Made by a program: the position numbers and the translations under genes. Source: Micrococcales bacterium UBA3913 (lineage in GTDB: Bacteria; Actinomycetota; Actinomycetes; Actinomycetales; Microbacteriaceae). Taken from it: a stretch of 38,429 nucleotides of DNA. Of the stretch, positions 33,316 to 38,429 are shown piece by piece (positions within the stretch are counted from its first letter, which is position 1; every line of letters starts with the position of its first letter). The notes under the pieces were generated by a model. That model made no database searches and was not told the DNA's origin. It worked only from the letters and a program-made list of their open reading frames with translations. The stretch covers positions 1 to 38,429 of the forward strand of contig DGEZ01000155.1 of assembly GCA_002391425.1 (NCBI GenBank), written 5' to 3'.

Positions 33316-35217
33316 CTAGTTCTTGCGGACTCGAGCGGCCGCCTTGCGGCGCTCGTTCTGGTCGAGAATCACCTTGCGGATACGGATCGCCTCCGGGGTG
33401 ACCTCTACGCACTCGTCTTCTCGGGCGAACTCCAGCGATTCCTCCAGGGAGAGCCGCTTCGGCGGCGTGAGCCGCTCCAGCTCATCACCGGTGGAGGAAC
33501 GCATATTCGTGAGCTTCTTTTCTCGCGTGATGTTCACATCCATGTCCTCGTTACGGGAGTTCTCCCCCACGACCATCCCCTCGTACACCTCCTGGGTGGG
33601 CTCCACGAACAAGGTGGCACGCTCCTGCAGACCGATAATCGCGTACGCGGTGACCACACCGGTGCGATCGGCCACCAGCGAGCCGGTCGTGCGCGTTTGG
33701 ATCTCCCCGGCCCACGGCTCGTAGCCTTCAGCGATCGAGCTGGCGATTCCGGTGCCCTTCGTCTCCGTCATGAACTGCGTGCGGAACCCGATCAGCCCGC
33801 GAGCAGGAACCACGAATTCCATGCGCACCCATCCGGTACCGTGATTCGACATGTTCTCCATACGGCCCTTGCGCGCCGCGAGCAGCTGCGTGACCGCACC
33901 GAGATACTCCTCCGGCACGTCAATCGTCTGGCGCTCCACCGGCTCGAACACCTTGCCGTCAACGAGTTTGGTCACTACCTGGGGCTTGCCCACGGTCAGC
34001 TCATACCCCTCTCGGCGCATCTCCTCGACGAGGATGGCCAGAGCGAGCTCACCGCGACCCTGAACCTCCCAGGTGTCGGGGCGCTCCGTGGGAAGAACCT
34101 TGATCGACACATTGCCGATGAGTTCGCGCTCGAGGCGGTCCTTCACCAGTCGCGCCGTCACCTTCGCTCCCTTGACACGACCAGCCATGGGCGAGGTGTT
34201 AATGCCCACCGTCATCGAGATCGCGGGGTCATCCACCGTGATCGGCGGAAGCGGCCGCGGGTCCTCCGGATCAGTGATCGTCTCACCAATCATGATGTCC
34301 GGGATGCCCGCCACAGCGACGATCTCGCCGGGTCCGGCAGACTCTCCCGGGACGCGGGAGAGCGCCTGGGTCTTCAGCAGTTCGGTGATCTTCACCGTCT
34401 CGCTGGAACCGTCGTTGCGGATCAGCGCCACCTGCTGGCCCTTGTGCAACGTCCCGTTGAAGATCCGGACCAGACCGAGCCTGCCCAGGAAGTTGGACGC
34501 GTCCAGGTTCGTCACATGCGCCTGCAGAGGGAACTCGTCATCGTATTCCGGCGCGGGGATGTGCTTGACGATCGCCTCGAACAACGGTTCCAGGTCGTCG
34601 TTGTCCGGCAGCGACCCGTCGGCTGGCTGGTTCCAGCTCGCCATCCCGGCACGCCCGGAGGCGTAGATGATCGGGACGTCGAGAATCGAGTCCACATCCA
34701 TATCGGGCACCTCGTCTGCGAGGTCACCGGCCAGGCCCAGCAGGAGGTCCTGGGTTTCCGAGACGACCTCCGAGATGCGCGCATCCGGCCTGTCCGTCTT
34801 GTTGACCACGAGGATCACCGGGAGCTTCGCCGCGAGGGCTTTGCGCAGCACGAAGCGTGTCTGGGGCAAGGGCCCCTCAGACGCATCGACGAGCAGCACC
34901 ACACCGTCGACCATGGATAGTCCGCGCTCTACCTCTCCGCCGAAGTCGGCGTGGCCAGGCGTGTCGATGACGTTGATCGTCAGCTTGTTTCCGTCGGTGG
35001 CCGGGCCACTGTAGAAGATCGTGGTGTTCTTCGCCAGGATCGTGATGCCCTTTTCGCGTTCCAGAGCATTCGAGTCCATGACCCTGTCCTCGACCTGCGC
35101 GTGCGCGTCGAAGGAGTGCGTCTGCTTCAGCATCGCATCCACCAGAGTGGTTTTGCCGTGATCGACGTGGGCGACGATGGCGACATTACGCAGGTCTTCA
35201 CGACGCGCAAGAGACAT
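33316..35217 (-). CDS. typA: Translational GTPase TypA/BipA
   Basis: A 633-residue ribosome-binding GTPase related to EF-G, which helps ribosome assembly and stress adaptation. The G motifs are complete: G1 AHVDHGKT (16-23), G3 DTPGH (85-89), G4 NKTD (139-142). Domain II, a domain-III/V-like part and the TypA-specific C-terminal domain (ending with the basic ERRKAAARVRK) follow, giving a normal length. GAGG eight bases before ATG 35217 is the ribosome site. It is followed by a strong intrinsic terminator. It could be read through from the opp operon upstream (75-base gap after the PH-like gene). Confidence 0.97.
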   Translation of the reverse strand: MSLARREDLRNVAIVAHVDHGKTTLVDAMLKQTHSFDAHAQVEDRVMDSNALEREKGITILAKNTTIFYSGPATDGNKLTINVIDTPGHADFGGEVERGLSMVDGVVLLVDASEGPLPQTRFVLRKALAAKLPVILVVNKTDRPDARISEVVSETQDLLLGLAGDLADEVPDMDVDSILDVPIIYASGRAGMASWNQPADGSLPDNDDLEPLFEAIVKHIPAPEYDDEFPLQAHVTNLDASNFLGRLGLVRIFNGTLHKGQQVALIRNDGSSETVKITELLKTQALSRVPGESAGPGEIVAVAGIPDIMIGETITDPEDPRPLPPITVDDPAISMTVGINTSPMAGRVKGAKVTARLVKDRLERELIGNVSIKVLPTERPDTWEVQGRGELALAILVEEMRREGYELTVGKPQVVTKLVDGKVFEPVERQTIDVPEEYLGAVTQLLAARKGRMENMSNHGTGWVRMEFVVPARGLIGFRTQFMTETKGTGIASSIAEGYEPWAGEIQTRTTGSLVADRTGVVTAYAIIGLQERATLFVEPTQEVYEGMVVGENSRNEDMDVNITREKKLTNMRSSTGDELERLTPPKRLSLEESLEFAREDECVEVTPEAIRIRKVILDQNERRKAAARVRKN

Positions 35218-35292
35218 AGAAATTACCTCGGAAATCAGAAGGGACGGTGGCGAACGCCACCCGGCAATTGTACGCCATCACCGGGCCAGCTG

Positions 35293-35829
35293 TCAGGCCA
35301 CCAGCCAGAACACTCCGGCAACGGCGGCCAGCGCGACCCCAGCACCGGACAGGAGAAGCCGCGAGTCCCACCCCACGGTGGGTTCGGCGTCCCCGACGGC
35401 GGGGACACGCCGACGCTCCAGTTCCTCCGCGAACTCCAACACCCGGGGTCCTCTCCCTGGCTCCTGCCGAACCATGCTGCCCCGGGTGGGCCGAATCCGG
35501 TCAGGCGCACCCCGGAGGATCACCCGGCGCCCCGTGACCAGCCTCGCCTCAATGCGGTAGTTCACCCGGATTTCCGCGATGCTTCGCCAGGGAAGGTGCC
35601 ATACACGTAGACCATTGTGAACGTCAATTCCCTCATCACAGACCACGACCCGAGGGCTGAGGAAAACGACCCACCCGATCCACACGGCAGCGCTCAGGAC
35701 GAGAACCCATGCACAGCCAGACCAGCCCTCGCGGATAACCGCGTCCACGGCGAAGACCCCACACAGGGCGAAGATGATCACCACGGCGAGGACATTCCGC
35801 CACGACCGGTACACTCGCGGTTCGGTCAC
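35293..35829 (-). CDS. Small PH-like membrane protein
   Basis: A 178-residue protein of unknown function. It has two N-terminal spans (about 12-30 and 40-57). A short soluble part begins LSPRVVVCDEGIDVHNGLRVWHLPW and fits the pattern of bacterial PH-like (bPH) domains, where a small beta unit follows two spans. A final span lies at about 158-177. GTG 35829 overlaps the oppDF stop as GTGA, so it is translationally coupled to the oppDF ATPase and part of the same transcript. No ribosome site stands out. Family assignment is tentative. Confidence 0.7.
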   Translation of the reverse strand: MTEPRVYRSWRNVLAVVIIFALCGVFAVDAVIREGWSGCAWVLVLSAAVWIGWVVFLSPRVVVCDEGIDVHNGLRVWHLPWRSIAEIRVNYRIEARLVTGRRVILRGAPDRIRPTRGSMVRQEPGRGPRVLEFAEELERRRVPAVGDAEPTVGWDSRLLLSGAGVALAAVAGVFWLVA

Positions 35830-37499
35830 GCCAGGATCTTCGCCCCGGGAATCGCATCGAGCAGTCGACGCGTGTATTCCTGCTGGGGATGCTCGAACAC
35901 CTCGTCTGTGGCAGCGGCCTCAACGATCCGCCCCTTCTCCATCACGCAGACGTTGTCCGCGATGAGCCGGACCACCGCCAGGTCGTGGGTGATGAACAGG
36001 TAGGTGAGCCCGAGCTCAGCCTGCAGGTTGGCCAGGAGGGTAAGGATTTGACCCTGAACGAGCACGTCCAGTGCTGAGACCGCCTCATCCAGCACGAGCA
36101 CCTCGGGCCGCAACGCCAGAGCGCGCGCAATCGCCACCCGCTGACGCTGACCACCGGAGAGCTCATTCGGGTAGCGGTACCGGATCTCCCGGGGCAGGGA
36201 GACCTGGTCGAGAAGTTCGAGAACTCGTGCCTTCCGCTCGGCTGGGGTCCCCACCGAGTGAATCTGCAACGGCTCCTCAATGGTGGAGCCGATATTGTAC
36301 TGAGGGTCCAGGGAACCGTACGGGTCCTGGAAGACGGGCTGGACGCGGCGGCGGAATGTGAACAGCTCCGACTTGCTCAACCGCGACACATCTTTGCCAT
36401 CGAAGTGGATGCTCCCAGAGGTGAGCGTCTCCAGGTGCAGGAGCATCTTCGCCACGGTCGACTTACCAGATCCCGACTCTCCCACAATCGCCGTCGTCGT
36501 CCCGCGGGGCACCGAGAAGGTGACATCGTCGACGGCCCGCAGCTGGGTCGATCGGAACCCGCCTTGGCGAATGCGGTAGATCTTCGTCACATTACTGAGT
36601 TCGATCAGTCCCGTCGGAGACGCCTGCTCTCCAGGGGCGTCCGTTCCCGATGCTGGTGGTACTTCGGGAGCCACCTGGGTGGACTGGATCCGACGCGATG
36701 CCAGGCTGGGTGCGGCGGCCACGAGCCGCTGCGTGTAGGGGTGCTGAGGATTGGTCAAGATCTCCCGCGACGGGCCCGACTCCACGATATTGCCCCGATA
36801 CATGACGATGAGCTTGCTGGCACGCTCGGCAGCCAACCCCAAGTCGTGTGTGATGAAGAGGACGGAGGTCCCGTAATCCCGGGTCAGCGTCGCCAGGTGA
36901 TCCAGAATCGTGCGCTGGACGGTGACGTCGAGCGCGCTCGTCGGCTCGTCGGCGATCAGCAGCTGGGGACGCGCAGACAGCCCCATTCCGATGAGGACGC
37001 GCTGGCGCATCCCGCCTGAGAACTGGTGCGGGTACTGATGCAACCGCTCGGCAGCATCAGACAAACCCGCGTTCTGCAAGACTTCGATCGTCTTCTGGGT
37101 TGCGGCGCGGCCACGCAGGTCGCTGTTCGCTGTGATTGCCTCGCGCACCTGAAAGCCAATTGACCACACCGGGTTGAGGTTGGACATCGGATCCTGCGGT
37201 ACGTATCCAATATCGCGACCGCGAATATGCTGCATCTGCTTGTCATCGAGGGTGGTCAGATCCTGACCGTTGAAAAGAACGTGGCCGCCGGTGATCTCCC
37301 CCGAGCGCGGCAGCAACCGAATGATTCCCTGGACCGCGGTCGACTTCCCCGACCCCGACTCGCCAACGATCGCCAGAGTCTCCCCCGCGCCCAGATCGAA
37401 GTCCACACCGTGGAGTGCCTCGACGATGCCGTCTTGCGTCTTGAACCCGACGCGCAGGCCGCGCACGCTCAGCAGCGGGGTGTGTGTGCTCTCGCTCAT
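35826..37499 (-). CDS. Oligopeptide ABC transporter, fused OppD-OppF ATPase
   Basis: A 557-residue cytoplasmic protein with two full ABC ATPases that power a peptide or nickel-type importer. First unit: Walker A GESGSGKS (46-53), signature FSGGM (160-164) and DEPTSALD (184-191). Second unit: Walker A GESGSGKS (340-347), LSGGQ (447-451) and DEAVSALD (471-478), where the usual PT is replaced by AV but the catalytic Glu is kept. Each unit ends in the Opp-type motif (HPYTQRLV and QEYTRRLL). DppD/DppF are usually separate proteins; here they are fused as in GsiA or YejF. ATG 37499 overlaps the oppC stop as ATGA. The substrate is not determined. Confidence 0.93.
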   Translation of the reverse strand: MSESTHTPLLSVRGLRVGFKTQDGIVEALHGVDFDLGAGETLAIVGESGSGKSTAVQGIIRLLPRSGEITGGHVLFNGQDLTTLDDKQMQHIRGRDIGYVPQDPMSNLNPVWSIGFQVREAITANSDLRGRAATQKTIEVLQNAGLSDAAERLHQYPHQFSGGMRQRVLIGMGLSARPQLLIADEPTSALDVTVQRTILDHLATLTRDYGTSVLFITHDLGLAAERASKLIVMYRGNIVESGPSREILTNPQHPYTQRLVAAAPSLASRRIQSTQVAPEVPPASGTDAPGEQASPTGLIELSNVTKIYRIRQGGFRSTQLRAVDDVTFSVPRGTTTAIVGESGSGKSTVAKMLLHLETLTSGSIHFDGKDVSRLSKSELFTFRRRVQPVFQDPYGSLDPQYNIGSTIEEPLQIHSVGTPAERKARVLELLDQVSLPREIRYRYPNELSGGQRQRVAIARALALRPEVLVLDEAVSALDVLVQGQILTLLANLQAELGLTYLFITHDLAVVRLIADNVCVMEKGRIVEAAATDEVFEHPQQEYTRRLLDAIPGAKILA

Positions 37500-38429
37500 C
37501 GACGTGCCCTCTCTTCCGGATCCAGCGCATCTCGGACAACATCCCCGAGTAGCAAGAACGCGAGTACCGTCACAGACAACGCCGCTGAGGGGTACAGCAA
37601 CACCTGCGGGTCTGTGATCATGGACGTCCGGGCGGCCTGGATGTCATTACCCCAGGACATCGTGCTCGGCGGCAGGCCGATACCCAGGAACGACAATGTC
37701 GCCTCCGCCACAATGAATGTGCCCAGCGACACCGTGGCAATCACGATGATCGGCGGGAGCGCATTGGGAAGCACGTGACGCATGAGGGTGCGCATCCTGC
37801 TCAGCCCCAGGGAGTTGGCGGCCATGACGTAATCGGAACGACTTGCGCCGAGAACCGCACCTCGAGCGATGCGTGTGACCTGCGGCCAGGCGAACAGCGC
37901 CAACGCAATGGACACGCTGAACACATTTCGCGTCGGAAGCACTGTCATCAGCACGATTGCTCCGAGCACCGTGGGAATCGCGTAAAAGATGTCACCCAAC
38001 CGCGAGATGATGGCATCGACCCACCCTCCGAAGTATCCGGCGAACGCCCCGAGGATTGTCCCCACAACGGTCACGAGAAGAGTGGTGAGCAGCCCGACGG
38101 TGAGGGATGCGCGCGTTCCATAGATCGTCCGGGCGTAAATATCGCAGCCCTGACGGTCAAAACCAAACGGGTGGCCCGACTCTGGCCCGGCCAAGCTCTT
38201 AGCCAAATCGCAGCCAAGCGTGGGGGACACACTCGTGAACACCCCGGGGAACAGCGCGACGAAGATGATGAACACGATCATGATCGCGGAAATCCAGAAC
38301 ATGACGCGCTTGCGCAGCGAATTCCACGCGTCCGTCCACGCATTGCGAACTTTACTGTCTACGGCGACGTCATCAGCATGGACGATGGGCTCATCGCGAT
38401 CGAAGGGGGCAACGTAGTGCTGGTTAGTC
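37496..38429 (-). CDS. Oligopeptide ABC transporter permease OppC-type (5' truncated)
   Basis: Inner-membrane permease of a peptide importer. The frame runs open to the window edge, so the start lies outside. The ATG at 38302 is internal: the frame upstream encodes a typical OppC N-terminal tail (YVAPF followed by an acidic stretch and WTDAWNSLRKR) that leads straight into the first span, MFWISAIMIVF. The outer loop has two Cys (in LGCDLAK and RQGCDIYAR), as in relatives. The coupling helix (EAA-like motif) is MAANSLGLSRMRTLMRHVLPN-type, spanning about 37777-37839. It makes one operon with the fused oppDF gene and, presumably, oppA and oppB beyond the edge. Confidence 0.93.
   Translation of the reverse strand, partial: TNQHYVAPFDRDEPIVHADDVAVDSKVRNAWTDAWNSLRKRVMFWISAIMIVFIIFVALFPGVFTSVSPTLGCDLAKSLAGPESGHPFGFDRQGCDIYARTIYGTRASLTVGLLTTLLVTVVGTILGAFAGYFGGWVDAIISRLGDIFYAIPTVLGAIVLMTVLPTRNVFSVSIALALFAWPQVTRIARGAVLGASRSDYVMAANSLGLSRMRTLMRHVLPNALPPIIVIATVSLGTFIVAEATLSFLGIGLPPSTMSWGNDIQAARTSMITDPQVLLYPSAALSVTVLAFLLLGDVVRDALDPEERARR

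Noticed and set aside
1..38429. tRNA, rRNA, CRISPR array, insertion sequence or prophage genes
   Set aside because: None recognised on either strand: no T-loop-like tRNA ends, no regularly spaced repeats and no transposase or integrase motifs.

Overview
The window is a 38.4 kb stretch of GC-rich chromosome from an actinobacterium. The gene content and order (leuC-leuD-murA-plsC-gpsA-ddl-DUF3515, a PIG-L deacetylase-fdxA-dapC group, typA, a DtxR/IdeR-type iron box, and several starts that look leaderless) fit the order Micrococcales, and the long MurA variant resembles those of Microbacteriaceae. The family assignment is inference from memory of gene order, not a database match. I see no tRNA, rRNA, insertion sequence, prophage or CRISPR array. 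Genes are tightly packed and no gap exceeds about 260 bases.

Layout. 1-6838: the 3' part of a DUF3515 lipoprotein gene faces a six-gene minus-strand operon for leucine biosynthesis (leuCD), peptidoglycan precursors (murA, ddl) and phospholipid precursors (gpsA, plsC). 6839-9379: a divergent yqhA membrane gene, then minus-strand terC with a yybP-ykoY-type manganese riboswitch in its leader, then an ElaA-like acetyltransferase. 9505-14266: a two-gene plus-strand operon, an MMPL transporter with a C-terminal degenerate ABC-ATPase domain and a YhgE/Pip protein. This is the most unusual locus in the window. 14280-19756: an FAD-linked oxidase, hsp20 and a sirtuin divergent over a HAIR-like HspR site, a tandem universal stress protein, a PfkB kinase, and a Lys/Ala-rich protein with a Rho-N-like end.

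19808-25112: M18 aminopeptidase, a beta-phosphoglucomutase-like HAD enzyme paired with a GH65 disaccharide phosphorylase (phosphorolysis of a disaccharide, then conversion of beta-glucose 1-phosphate to glucose 6-phosphate), and a Nudix hydrolase. 25115-29417: gltA, dapC, fdxA and a PIG-L deacetylase with a membrane tail, all minus strand. 29536-33152: the complete efeUOB iron-uptake operon with a well-formed promoter and an IdeR-type box just after the predicted start site. 33226-38429: typA with an intrinsic terminator, a small PH-like membrane protein, a fused oppDF ATPase and the 3' part of oppC, all minus strand.

Regulation visible in the sequence includes manganese (riboswitch on terC), iron (IdeR-type box on efeUOB), heat or protein stress (HAIR-like site between hsp20 and the sirtuin) and a possible attenuation-like leader ahead of leuC.
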